Of a stretch of DNA of 64,000 nucleotides, positions 1 to 10,541 are shown in pieces. The first letter of the stretch is position 1, and every line of letters starts with the position of its first letter. Made by a program: the position numbers and the translations under genes. Under the pieces are notes generated by a model. The model searched no databases, had not been told where the DNA came from, and worked only from the letters and a program-made list of their open reading frames with translations. Source of the stretch: Candidatus Pristimantibacillus lignocellulolyticus (lineage in GTDB: Bacteria; Bacillota; Bacilli; Paenibacillales; Paenibacillaceae); the NCBI GenBank assembly GCA_023639215.1, contig CP097899.1, forward strand, positions 4,398,001-4,462,000, read 5' to 3'.

Positions 1-3000
1 TGGCAATGCTCCAAAAACAGCTTGAGCATAGGTGGAACGAAATGCATATGACTCACTTGATATTGTTCGATTGCTTTCACAATAAGCGTCGGATCTTTTT
101 CCCCGCCATTTTCCAAAAGAGCCACCTTACTACCAGAAATCATCCACCAAAACAGTTCCCATACAGACACATCAAATGTAAATGGTGTTTTCTGTAAAAT
201 CACACTATCTTGTAAAAGTGGATATTGATCCTGCATCCATAGGAGTCGATTCGTGACTGATCGATGCTCGATCATTGTCCCTTTTGGCTGCCCCGTTGAA
301 CCTGATGTATAAATGACATATGCCAAATTCCGACTCGTATGCACAAGTGGAGGATTGCTGCTGTCAGAATGATAGGATGACTCCTTGTCCACATCAATTT
401 CTATTATTGCTTGAGCTTCGCCTGTTTTCTCTCCTAATAGATTCAAATATTTTGTACGGCTTATTAAAATATTGGATCCGCTATCCTGCAATAAAAATTG
501 AATTCGCTCTGTCGGGAAATCAGGAGACACCGGCAAATATGCTCCTCCTGCTTTCCAAATCGCCAAAATGGAAATCAGCATTTCTGGAGAACGCTCAATC
601 AATAATGGAACAATTCCATCCGGCTTAGTACCGTTTTCACGCAAGGTTCGCGCCAGTTGATTCGCTCGCTCATTAAGCTTACCGTAAGTGAGCGATTCAT
701 CTGCCCATTGAATCGCAATATGATCTGCTTTTTCCACTGCCTGGATCTCGAAAAAATCAAGCAGTGTCCGATCATCTGGATAAGCCTTTGATGTTGCATT
801 AAAATCATTGATTCCAACTTGCTTTTCTTGCTCACTCATCCAGTTCAGCTCAGCGATTGTACTAGTTGGATTTTTACATACACTTTGAATAATTTGAATA
901 TAATGCTGCAGCATTCTCTCAGCGGTTTCTTTCGTAAATAAAGAAGTCGCATATTCCAGGTTTAATGTAAATGCTGAAGTATGCTCGATAACTTCCAAAG
1001 TCAAATCAAATTTTGCAGTTTCATGCTTAAGTGCATATGGCGTAAACGTAATCTCATCTGACCTCAGTTCAGGCATCCCCATGTTTTGTACAATAAACAT
1101 AGCATCGAACAATGGATTGCGTGAAAGATCCCGTTCAAGCTTCAATTGTTCAATCAAATGCTCAAATGGATAGTCTTGATGTTCAAACGCCTCGATGGTT
1201 AACTCTTTCGTTGCAGCTAACAGCTCGCTATAGCTTTTGTCTGCTTCAACTTTTGTTTTTAAAGCTAGCGTATTAACGAACATTCCGATCAGAGGTTGGA
1301 CGTCTTCATGTGTTCTTCCTGAAACTGGCGTACCGACAACGATCTCATCTTGACCAGCATATTTGTGCAGCAGCACATAAAATGCGGTAAGCAGAACCAT
1401 ATATGGGGTCGCTCCATACTCCACTGCCAAATTACGAATGACCTGCGAATCCTGCTTACTTAATTGTGCAACGATTCGCTCTCCCTCAGTTGTTTTCCTT
1501 GATGGTCGCACAAAATCTGTCGGAAGCTGTAAAATTGAGAAGCCATCGGCAAATTGCTCGACCCAGAATTGCTCTTGAACCAAAGCTGACTCACTATCCA
1601 ACCACTGATTTTGCCACTCCGTAAAATCTTTATACTGTATTCGTAACGGCTGTAAAGTCTTTCCTTTATAAAACGTAATAAATTCATTTGCCAAATGTAC
1701 AGTAGATAGGCCATCAGCAATCATATGATGCATATCGAACAACAATATATGCTGATTCGGCGATTTCTCAATTAAGACAACGCGCAACAACGGAGCTGCT
1801 TCCAAATCAAACGGGCGAAGGAAAGAACGTAGCGTTGCATCCTCTTCTCGTCCATCTACGATGTCGATTGTGAAATTCACCTCTGGATGTACACGCTGTA
1901 CAGGTACACCCTCGGACCAACTAAAGCTGGTTCGTAAAGATTCATGACGTTCGATAAGTAACCCAAAGGCAGCCTCTAACCTTTGTATATCGAGCAAACC
2001 GTTGATCTCAATCGCTTGTGACAAATGATAAGCTGTACTCGCTTCCTCCATTTGATGCAAAATGAATAAACGCTTCTGCGCTGAGGAAAGTGGATAGTTT
2101 TCCTTCAACTCCACTTGAGCAATTGGAACAAATAGTTCCCTTTCTGCTGAAGCAATCTGATCAGCCAATTGTTTAATCGTAGGTGACTGAAATACTTCTT
2201 TCAATGAAATAGAAATGTGAAAAGCTTCATGTATTTTCATAACGAGTTGAGCAGCACGTAATGAATGTCCGCCTAAGCTGAAAAAATTATCTTGGACGCC
2301 AACCTGCTGTACACCCAATATCTCCTGCCAAATCGCAGTCAGCCTAAACTCAATATCATTACTTGGCTTTACATATTCCACTTCATCTCGAGTATGCACG
2401 TCCGGTAAAGGCAAAGACTTCCGATTAATTTTCCCGTTTGCACTTAAAGGAAATTGATCCATTCGTATATAGAAACTAGGAATCATATACTCAGGCATAC
2501 TCCTACTTAAATGCGTGTCCCACTCTTTCCGACTTATTTCTTCATCAGAAATATAGTAACCACATAAGTAGTATTCCGACTGAGCATCTTGATGAGCAAT
2601 AACGATCGCATCTCGCATCCTGGAATCTGAGCTCATATGGAAAGCAATTTCATCGCACTCAATTCGATAACCACGAATTTTAACTTGATAATCCATTCTT
2701 CCTAAATATTCAATTTGACCATCTTCACGCCATCTAGCAAGATCTCCCGTACGATAAAGCTTATTATTTTTGTTGAACGGATGATCAATAAATTTCTCTT
2801 CACTCAATTTTAATTGATTGAGATAACCTCGTGCTAAACCATCCCCCGCAATGCATAGCTCCCCAGGTACACCGACTGGCTGCAACTGAAAATGATCATT
2901 CAAAACGAGAAGCTGTATATTATCAATCGGTTTGCCTATCGGCACAAGCTGATCCACTTGTTCAGAAAAACAATCAAAATAGGACACATCAACCGTAGCC

Positions 3001-6000
3001 TCTGTCGGACCATACAAATTCACTAATCTAGTTCCCAATCGCTCATACAATAGTGACTGGAATAACCGCATCTGATGAATATGAAGCGCTTCACCACTTG
3101 CAAATATTTGTTTCATACTACTCAGCTTCCCAATATCCTCCGGATGCTGCTGGAGATGTAGTAAAAAGATTTGCAGCATAGATGGAACAAAGTGCAGGGT
3201 TGTCACCTGATGCCGGTGGATCGCTTCAATAATTTCGCGTGGATCCTTTTCTCCTTCAGGAGCAAGCAAATGTAAGACCGCTCCTTTTGTAGCACCCCAA
3301 AATAACTCCCATACAGATACATCAAAAGTAAATGGTGTTTTCTGCAAAATTACATCCGTTGCATCAATCGGATAGCTTCTATGCATCCAGTTCAAACGAT
3401 TGATAGCAGATCGATGCTCAATGAGTACGCCTTTAGGCTGACCTGTCGATCCTGATGTATAGATGACATATGCCAAATCCCGTGATTCATTGACGGTTTC
3501 AAGCGGACGATCGTCTGCATCATAATTTGACGCCTCATTTAGATCAATTATTTGTATCTCATCATTCGTTAAAGAGATCAATGAAATCAATTTGTTTTGA
3601 ATTAAAATTCTTTGCGCTTGACTATCTTCAATAATATATTTCTTGCGTTCAAGAGGATAATGAGGATCCAGTGGCAAATAAGCTCCACCAGCCTTCAAAA
3701 TTGCCCAAATGCCTACAATCATTTCCAATGATCGTTCAGTCATAATCGGAATAATTTCTTCTCGCTGTACACCCGAATTTCTTAGTTTTCTAGCTAGTTG
3801 ATTTGCCTTTTGGTTAACCTCAAGGAAAGTCCATTGCTGTTCTTGATATGTAAGTGCTACTTGATGTGGGGTGAGAAGAACCTGTTGTTCAAATTGATCT
3901 ACTAATGTTTGTGTTATAGGATACGGCTCGTACGTTTGATTAAATCCGAATAAATGCTGCTCCATTTCCTGTAGGCTGAGCATATCCAACTTCATTAAGG
4001 ATAGTTCAGGCTTGCTAATCAGTTGCTCTGCTATTTGTTGAAAATGCTGTGCAAAACGATCCATTGCTGTTCTCAAATAGAGATCGGTATTCATTTCTAA
4101 ATAACAGCGGAGCTCTCCTTGCTCCTCTAAATAAATATCTAATTTAAAATCAAGCTTAGCTTGTCCTAAATCAAGATCATAGCGTGAGCATTCCCATTCA
4201 CCGACTTGCCACACTTTCGGGGATTCCAATTGACTATGAACGACAAGCATCGTATCAAACAAAGGATTCCTTGAAGGATCGATGGAAGTATGAGTATCAG
4301 CGATCATTTGATCGTAAGGATAATCCGCATGGTCATAAGCATCCATTAATACGCGATGAAGATCTTGAATCCAACTTCTGCATGATTGCTGCTCAGCTAA
4401 GCGACAACGAATCGGTAAGAAATTATTGAACATTCCCACCATATCTTGAACCTCAGGATGATTGCGTCCTGCCACAAGGGAACCGATCATGAAGTCATCC
4501 TGACCGCAATATTTATAAAGCGCTATACTGTATGCGGCAAACAAAACAGTATGAATCGTTACGTTCTCCTGCAGAGCGAATAAGCGAATTTGCTCCCCGA
4601 GCTTTGCATTCACGGTAAATGGAATCGTTTCACCGCGATATGTTTTATGTTCCTGACGTGGGAAGCTAAGTGGCATGTTCAAGACAGGCAACTCACCAGC
4701 TAGCTGTTCCTTCCAATATTGCTGCTGCCGAGCAAAATCATCAGATTTGCTTTCCTCCTCTAGCCACTGAACATAATCCCTATAGTGCAGGTGTGGTGCT
4801 GAAGACGGTTGTCCCACCATAATCTGAAACATTTGATCTAAGAGCATCTGAACGGAAACCCCATCCACAATAATATGATGCAAATCGATCAGTAAATAAT
4901 GCTCTTTCTCGGCAGTTTTCAGCAGACAAACACGTACTAACGGAGCTTCGAATAAATCAAATGGATGAATTAAACGCTTTAAATGTTCATCCAATAGATC
5001 ATGACCTACCGATTCGGTATGAACATGAATACGAGCATGTGGATGCACGGTTTGCATCATATTTCCTTGACTCCAAGAAAAAGATGTTCGCAGTGGTTCA
5101 TGAATGGCAATCAACTGTTCCAAAGCTGCTTCTACTTGCTTTGGATCAATAGAACCTTTCACCTTCAAAACGATCGGTATATTATAATTTGTACCCATAG
5201 ATTCAAATTGCTCCTGAATCATCAATCGTTTTTGAGCAGGTGAAACGGAATATTCTCCTTTTTCATTTTCTTGCGAGCGTATAGAAGTAAAGGTTATTCC
5301 TTCATTTTGCTGAATCAATGCAGACAATGTGCGAATCGTAGGCACTCGCATAAAGTGTTGAAATAGAACTTTAACATTAAACTGCTCATAAATTCGAGCA
5401 ATTAAGATCGTAGCTTTAAGAGAATGGCCTCCTAGATTGAAGAAATGGTCTTCTATGCCAATCGGTTTACGTTGTAGTAGCTCTTCCCATATAACCGTAA
5501 GCTTACGCTCTATTTCATCCGTTGGCGGCGAGTACGTGTCTTGTTGATTACAATATTCGTTTGGAGATGGCAGCAGCTTTCGATTTATTTTCCCATTCGA
5601 AGTTAGTGGCATCTCTTCTAACGAAACATAATCTGTAGGAATCATGAATAAAGGCAATTTTTCAGATAAGTATAATTTAATTTCCTCTGTATTTAGTTCT
5701 ACATTCGCTACATAATAAGCACATATAGAAGCATTTTCTTTCTCTCCGAGTGATACCACGATCGTTTCTTGAATATGTGGATGAGCAAGTAAACATCTCT
5801 CAATCTCACCTAATTCGATACGGAATCCACGAATTTTAACCTGCTGGTCCATTCGATCCAAAAATTCAATATGCCCGCTTGGAAGCCAACGAACTAAATC
5901 TCCCGTTCGGTACACTCGCTCTTTCACATCATAAGGATGTTGAATAAACTTTTCCGCTGTTATATCTGGTAAATTTAAATATCCTTGTGCTAATCCATCG

Positions 6001-9000
6001 CCCGCTATCCAAAGCTCCCCTGGTACACCTATTGGCTGCGGCCGGCCATAACTATCCACTACATAGATACTAGTTCGATTAATCGGCCTTCCTATTGGGA
6101 CACAGCTCTTTTGATCATCCCATTGATTAATCTCATAATATGTCGCAAACACCGTCGTTTCAGTCGGTCCATATACATGGATGAGCTTGCCTGGTCCAAG
6201 TACATGAAACGCCTTTTGCACATGAAGAACGGAAACTCTTTCTCCACCGAATAATATTTTACGAACATGAGCGATCGAGTCGATATATTCATCAACAATC
6301 ACATTAAACAAAGCTGTGGTCACAAAAAATACCGTTACTTTTTCAGTGACGATAAGTTCACTTAACCGATGCATATCCTTTGTTGTTTCTGAATCAGCGA
6401 TAACAAGCCTTGCACCATTTAATAGTGCGCCAAAAATATCAAATGTAGAGCCATCAAAAGCATAATTAGATAGCTGCATCAGCGTATCCTGCTCTGTAAT
6501 CGTAATGTAGTTCGTGCTTTTCACAACTCTAGTAATGTTGTAGTGCATCGTGCATGTCCCTTTTGGATTTCCAGTTGATCCAGAAGTGTACATCACATAA
6601 GCTACATCCGCAGCATCATTCATCCGTGGAGGATTCGCACAATTCAAGCTATCATACGATCCATCATCCAATAACAATAAATGTTTAAATTTGGAATAAA
6701 CCCCCTCACGACTTCGCATCGTTAAGAGACATGCTGCTTGACTATCATTCATCATGTATTCTATTCGTTCCATTGGAAACGTTGGATCAATTGGCAAATA
6801 TGCCCCGCCAGCTTTAAGTATCCCTAAAATCGCCACAATCATCTCTAGTGAGCGGTCAACAATTAATCCGGCAACAAAATGATTGCCCAGCTCTTTTGAA
6901 ATAAGCGCATATGCCAATTGGTTTGCTTTTTCATTGATTTCCTGATACGAATAATGTTTTCCTTGGAATACAACAGCAACTCCATCTGGATTATCCCCAG
7001 CCTGTCGCTCGAACAACTGAGTAATTGTCTGATCCTTCGGATAAGAATCAAATGCTAGGTTCCAGCCGTTCGTTAATAGCTGCTCCTCCTCAATTGATAA
7101 AATATTAATATCTTTAAGTTTTCTGTCTGGAAACTTTACAATGTCATGAATGATACGTATATAATGCTCTGCCAATCCATTTATCGTTTGTTCATTGAAT
7201 AATTGTGAAGCATAGCGAAAAGTAAAGCCAAGACCTTCTTCGTGAACAGCAGCTTCTAGCGCTAAATCAAATGGAACCGAACTCGGTTCAATAATACTAG
7301 CTTGAATTGTTAATTCATTAGCAGTTTCCGGCACAAGCAACTGCTCTTGAAGGACAAAAACATATTCAAACAATGGATTTCGACCTGGGTCGCGATGAAC
7401 GCCCAATTGCTCTACGACAAACTCAAATGGATAATCTTGAAGCTCGTACACTTCTAGAGACATTTTTTTAATTTCATTTAAGTAGTCCGAATACTTTTTG
7501 TCGCCCTCCGGATAGCTTCTTAATGCAGACATATTAACAAACATACCGATCATTCGTTCTAATCCAGCATGATTTCTCCCTGCAATAGGAGACCCGATAA
7601 TGAGATCCTCCTGCCTGCAATATTTGGACAATAAAATTTTATAGGCAGATAGCAGCACCATATATAATGTCGTGTGCGTTTGCTGTACAAGTTGTTGTAA
7701 AGCTATAAAAGTCTCTTTATCTAAATTGAATGTAGAATACGCACCATCATAGCTTTTTGTTGAAGGTCTAAGCTGATCCGTTAACAGCTCTGTCACCTGA
7801 AGATCACCTTGTAGCGTATCCAGCCAATATTGTCGCTCGGCATTCATTGGATTCGCAGCCATCATTTCCTGCTGCCAACTAGCATAGTCCCTATACTGAA
7901 GTGCGGGAACAGGTAACTGCTGCCCTTGATATAGCTTAATCATTTCATCCATTAATAAATTCATCGAAAAACCATCTGAAATAATATGATGAATATGAAT
8001 TGATATAACAGATTGATGTTCAGCCCATGACCATACTTGCATCCTCGTTAACGAAGCCTCAGCCAAATTAAAGGGCTGAATAGACGAGCGAAGCTCAGCT
8101 TCCAGTGGTTCGTTCTCAACATCCAACCACTCGATAGCAGCAGCAACGTGATCGTGAACTCGCTGCACAATTCCATCCTCCCGAGTGTGGAAAGAAGTAC
8201 GCAGTACCTCATGTCTAGCTATCAATTCAGAAAAAGCATGTTTCAACGCATCTTTGTTGAGCTTTCCAGTAATCTTCATCACACCTGCGATGACATAAGC
8301 CGTTTCTACACCCTCATATTGCTCCACCATATACATTCTTTGTTGTGCAAATGTCGTTGGGTATACTTCTCTTAGTTCCCGAAGCGGCTCTACACGAAGG
8401 ATTTGAATCTTCTCCGCTTGATCAATAAATCTAGCCATCTCCGCAATAGTCGAAAGCTCAAATATACGCTGGATTGGAACCTCTACTTCGAATTCATGCT
8501 CAACTTTGGCTAGAACGAGCGAAGCGCTCAAAGATTGTCCGCCAATCTCAAAAAAATGATCGTCCGTACTAATCTGTTCTCTGTTAAGCACTTCATGCCA
8601 AATATTCAGCAGCTTTCTTTCTGTATCATTTTGAGGCAGTTTGCAAACCTTTTGACTGAGCTTTACTTTCATTAAGTTTTCTAGCGTCTGTAAAACACTA
8701 GTAAATTCCCCGTTAATAAATTGCTCTGCCAGCTTATATCTTTGTATCTTTCCGCTCGTTGTTTTCGGAATTGTTCTAACTGGAAGCACGTATTTTACAT
8801 CAATCGCCATGCGGCTGTTCAACGTTCGTTGAATTCTTTCCGCTTGATTCACGAAAGTTTCAGGCTCGCCACGATGTGCCACGAAAAATACAATTTCTTC
8901 ACTTCCCAATGCATCATTATAAATTCCGCAGGCCGTAGTTCTACCAGGTTGAATCCCTTCTAAAGATTCTATCGTTCCTTCTATATCATGAGGATACACA

Positions 9001-10355
9001 TTTTGACCATTAATAAAAATGATATCCTTATGTCGGCCTGTAACACAAAGTCTCCCGCCTTGCATATAGCCGATATCTCCCGTAATAAACCACCCATCTT
9101 CTGTAAATGAATTCGCATTGATTAATGGTGATTTGTAATATCCGGAAGTTACGTTTTTTCCACGAATATGTATATGCCCAACCGTTCCTTCCGGTAGTCG
9201 GACATGATCATCCCCACAAATTTGCACTTCACATTCAGCAACCGGAAAACCAACATCAACAAATGTGACCCGATTTCCTTCATGATCTTCACACAAAACT
9301 AGTGGGGAGCCGATTTGCAAGGCTTCTCTAGCCGCATGAATAGCTACAACCTCCTCCTCAACGGGAGGAAATGTCACAGCAAGGCTTGCCTCAGCTAGAC
9401 CATATACCGGAAACATTGCATTTCTTTTCATGCCGTAAGGAGCTAAACGAGTTAGAAAATCATCACATATTTGAGCTGATATTGGCTCTGCCCCGTTATA
9501 AATAAGTCTAACGCAGGAAAGATCCCATTCACTTGCAACCGTTTCCATAAAGAACTTAAGGAAATGATGATAGCCAAAATTCGGTGATGAAAGCATTGAT
9601 ATTCGTTGCTTATGAACAGTGTCTAGCCACAACATCGGCTGCATCATAAACAAAGTAGAAGGCATTATCCACTGATTCATGGATGCATATAATGGTGATA
9701 AATGGAACCCGATTAAACCCATATCGTGAGTTAAAGGTAGCCAACTGATCGCGGAGTCCTTCTCTGTTGCTTGAGAACCGCCTACGATCGCTCGTATATT
9801 TGTAAGCAAATTATTATGGGTTAACATTACACCTTTCGGCTTGCCGGTAGATCCTGAAGAAAATTGAATAAAGGCACAATCATTAGGAGATATATCTGGA
9901 GGAGTTCCCTGATCATTGAGGTTTAATTGATCATAAATCAATACGCGTTGATAATTCGTAAATTGATATTTCTCGTGCTGGGCTGACACTTGTTGGAGGT
10001 GTTCATACTGTTTAAAATCTGTTGCAACATAGGGATTGTCAAGAATATTCCATACTTCAAAAAATTTATTTATTTGCTCTTCAGTTGTTGCATATTGAAT
10101 AGGGACTGGGATTATGCCACCTAAAATACAGGCCCAAAATGTAAAAAGAAAGTGATCGTTGTCTTGAAGCAATACAATGACTTGATCCCCTTTCTTCAGT
10201 CCTTTCTCTTGCATATAACCGAGATAAGCAGCCGATTTCTGATACAAATCATCGTAGGATACATAATTCTCTTGTTTCCTGCTAACAAACGTAATTCCTT
10301 TTTCCTTCGTCCGATTCAAAGTGAGTAACTCAACTAATGTACTCCCCTTATGCAT
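1..10355 (-). CDS. Lipopeptide NRPS: FAAL-T-C-A-T-C-A-T-C-A(partial)
   Basis: Cytoplasmic assembly-line enzyme that activates a fatty acid and extends it with amino acids. I checked motifs at many points and all share one frame from the ATG at 10355 (GGGGAGG box upstream) to the left edge, so this is one gene of more than 3,450 codons with its 3' end missing. Domains by residue: fatty-acyl-AMP ligase 1-575 (FSSGSTGKPKG; SWLPLTHDMGLIG is typical of FAALs); carrier at about 606 (GGQSL); C1 660-1085 (HHIISDG); A1 1110-1610; carrier about 1642 (GGHSL); C2 (HHIIVDG, about 1827); A2 2130-2640; carrier about 2696; C3 (HHMIADG, about 2878); A3 from about 3170, cut. Specificity codes read from the sequence: A1 DGFFLGVVF(K), close to known Ile codes; A2 DVWHFSLVD(K), a Ser code; A3 begins DVWH, so Ser is likely. 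No epimerase or thioesterase domain is visible. The product is inferred to be an N-acylated peptide starting acyl-Ile/Val-Ser-Ser. Confidence 0.95.
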   Translation of the reverse strand, partial: MHKGSTLVELLTLNRTKEKGITFVSRKQENYVSYDDLYQKSAAYLGYMQEKGLKKGDQVIVLLQDNDHFLFTFWACILGGIIPVPIQYATTEEQINKFFEVWNILDNPYVATDFKQYEHLQQVSAQHEKYQFTNYQRVLIYDQLNLNDQGTPPDISPNDCAFIQFSSGSTGKPKGVMLTHNNLLTNIRAIVGGSQATEKDSAISWLPLTHDMGLIGFHLSPLYASMNQWIMPSTLFMMQPMLWLDTVHKQRISMLSSPNFGYHHFLKFFMETVASEWDLSCVRLIYNGAEPISAQICDDFLTRLAPYGMKRNAMFPVYGLAEASLAVTFPPVEEEVVAIHAAREALQIGSPLVLCEDHEGNRVTFVDVGFPVAECEVQICGDDHVRLPEGTVGHIHIRGKNVTSGYYKSPLINANSFTEDGWFITGDIGYMQGGRLCVTGRHKDIIFINGQNVYPHDIEGTIESLEGIQPGRTTACGIYNDALGSEEIVFFVAHRGEPETFVNQAERIQRTLNSRMAIDVKYVLPVRTIPKTTSGKIQRYKLAEQFINGEFTSVLQTLENLMKVKLSQKVCKLPQNDTERKLLNIWHEVLNREQISTDDHFFEIGGQSLSASLVLAKVEHEFEVEVPIQRIFELSTIAEMARFIDQAEKIQILRVEPLRELREVYPTTFAQQRMYMVEQYEGVETAYVIAGVMKITGKLNKDALKHAFSELIARHEVLRTSFHTREDGIVQRVHDHVAAAIEWLDVENEPLEAELRSSIQPFNLAEASLTRMQVWSWAEHQSVISIHIHHIISDGFSMNLLMDEMIKLYQGQQLPVPALQYRDYASWQQEMMAANPMNAERQYWLDTLQGDLQVTELLTDQLRPSTKSYDGAYSTFNLDKETFIALQQLVQQTHTTLYMVLLSAYKILLSKYCRQEDLIIGSPIAGRNHAGLERMIGMFVNMSALRSYPEGDKKYSDYLNEIKKMSLEVYELQDYPFEFVVEQLGVHRDPGRNPLFEYVFVLQEQLLVPETANELTIQASIIEPSSVPFDLALEAAVHEEGLGFTFRYASQLFNEQTINGLAEHYIRIIHDIVKFPDRKLKDINILSIEEEQLLTNGWNLAFDSYPKDQTITQLFERQAGDNPDGVAVVFQGKHYSYQEINEKANQLAYALISKELGNHFVAGLIVDRSLEMIVAILGILKAGGAYLPIDPTFPMERIEYMMNDSQAACLLTMRSREGVYSKFKHLLLLDDGSYDSLNCANPPRMNDAADVAYVMYTSGSTGNPKGTCTMHYNITRVVKSTNYITITEQDTLMQLSNYAFDGSTFDIFGALLNGARLVIADSETTKDMHRLSELIVTEKVTVFFVTTALFNVIVDEYIDSIAHVRKILFGGERVSVLHVQKAFHVLGPGKLIHVYGPTETTVFATYYEINQWDDQKSCVPIGRPINRTSIYVVDSYGRPQPIGVPGELWIAGDGLAQGYLNLPDITAEKFIQHPYDVKERVYRTGDLVRWLPSGHIEFLDRMDQQVKIRGFRIELGEIERCLLAHPHIQETIVVSLGEKENASICAYYVANVELNTEEIKLYLSEKLPLFMIPTDYVSLEEMPLTSNGKINRKLLPSPNEYCNQQDTYSPPTDEIERKLTVIWEELLQRKPIGIEDHFFNLGGHSLKATILIARIYEQFNVKVLFQHFMRVPTIRTLSALIQQNEGITFTSIRSQENEKGEYSVSPAQKRLMIQEQFESMGTNYNIPIVLKVKGSIDPKQVEAALEQLIAIHEPLRTSFSWSQGNMMQTVHPHARIHVHTESVGHDLLDEHLKRLIHPFDLFEAPLVRVCLLKTAEKEHYLLIDLHHIIVDGVSVQMLLDQMFQIMVGQPSSAPHLHYRDYVQWLEEESKSDDFARQQQYWKEQLAGELPVLNMPLSFPRQEHKTYRGETIPFTVNAKLGEQIRLFALQENVTIHTVLFAAYSIALYKYCGQDDFMIGSLVAGRNHPEVQDMVGMFNNFLPIRCRLAEQQSCRSWIQDLHRVLMDAYDHADYPYDQMIADTHTSIDPSRNPLFDTMLVVHSQLESPKVWQVGEWECSRYDLDLGQAKLDFKLDIYLEEQGELRCYLEMNTDLYLRTAMDRFAQHFQQIAEQLISKPELSLMKLDMLSLQEMEQHLFGFNQTYEPYPITQTLVDQFEQQVLLTPHQVALTYQEQQWTFLEVNQKANQLARKLRNSGVQREEIIPIMTERSLEMIVGIWAILKAGGAYLPLDPHYPLERKKYIIEDSQAQRILIQNKLISLISLTNDEIQIIDLNEASNYDADDRPLETVNESRDLAYVIYTSGSTGQPKGVLIEHRSAINRLNWMHRSYPIDATDVILQKTPFTFDVSVWELFWGATKGAVLHLLAPEGEKDPREIIEAIHRHQVTTLHFVPSMLQIFLLHLQQHPEDIGKLSSMKQIFASGEALHIHQMRLFQSLLYERLGTRLVNLYGPTEATVDVSYFDCFSEQVDQLVPIGKPIDNIQLLVLNDHFQLQPVGVPGELCIAGDGLARGYLNQLKLSEEKFIDHPFNKNNKLYRTGDLARWREDGQIEYLGRMDYQVKIRGYRIECDEIAFHMSSDSRMRDAIVIAHQDAQSEYYLCGYYISDEEISRKEWDTHLSRSMPEYMIPSFYIRMDQFPLSANGKINRKSLPLPDVHTRDEVEYVKPSNDIEFRLTAIWQEILGVQQVGVQDNFFSLGGHSLRAAQLVMKIHEAFHISISLKEVFQSPTIKQLADQIASAERELFVPIAQVELKENYPLSSAQKRLFILHQMEEASTAYHLSQAIEINGLLDIQRLEAAFGLLIERHESLRTSFSWSEGVPVQRVHPEVNFTIDIVDGREEDATLRSFLRPFDLEAAPLLRVVLIEKSPNQHILLFDMHHMIADGLSTVHLANEFITFYKGKTLQPLRIQYKDFTEWQNQWLDSESALVQEQFWVEQFADGFSILQLPTDFVRPSRKTTEGERIVAQLSKQDSQVIRNLAVEYGATPYMVLLTAFYVLLHKYAGQDEIVVGTPVSGRTHEDVQPLIGMFVNTLALKTKVEADKSYSELLAATKELTIEAFEHQDYPFEHLIEQLKLERDLSRNPLFDAMFIVQNMGMPELRSDEITFTPYALKHETAKFDLTLEVIEHTSAFTLNLEYATSLFTKETAERMLQHYIQIIQSVCKNPTSTIAELNWMSEQEKQVGINDFNATSKAYPDDRTLLDFFEIQAVEKADHIAIQWADESLTYGKLNERANQLARTLRENGTKPDGIVPLLIERSPEMLISILAIWKAGGAYLPVSPDFPTERIQFLLQDSGSNILISRTKYLNLLGEKTGEAQAIIEIDVDKESSYHSDSSNPPLVHTSRNLAYVIYTSGSTGQPKGTMIEHRSVTNRLLWMQDQYPLLQDSVILQKTPFTFDVSVWELFWWMISGSKVALLENGGEKDPTLIVKAIEQYQVSHMHFVPPMLKLFLEHC

Positions 10356-10453
10356 TCCTATGCTACCTCCCCATAATCTACTCTTGCTTAAAGGTCACTA
10401 TGTCCCTAGCTTAGTTTATTTCGTAGATGAGTGTTGCACATAGTTATACGATT

Positions 10454-10515
10454 ATATTACATATACTCATCTCGAGCTTACAAGGGATACTATTCGACTT
10501 TAGGGGGTACTATTC
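10454..10515 (-). promoter_or_regulatory. Candidate NRPS promoter with two 12-bp direct repeats
   Basis: On the minus strand a TTGTAA (10483-10478) and TAATAT (10459-10454) lie 18 bp apart, about 100 bp before the NRPS start. Directly upstream of the -35 are two near-identical direct repeats, GGGATACTATTC (10484-10495) and GGGGTACTATTC (10504-10515) on the plus strand, 20 bp apart start to start, or about two helical turns. This spacing suits a dimeric activator. The promoter call is a consensus match only. Confidence 0.4.
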
Positions 10516-10541
10516 ATTGTAAAAAAATAACTGTTTAACCG

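Noticed and set aside
599..8963. Many short open frames inside the first 10 kb on both strands
   Set aside because: All overlap the continuous NRPS frame, whose core motifs were checked in phase along the whole length.
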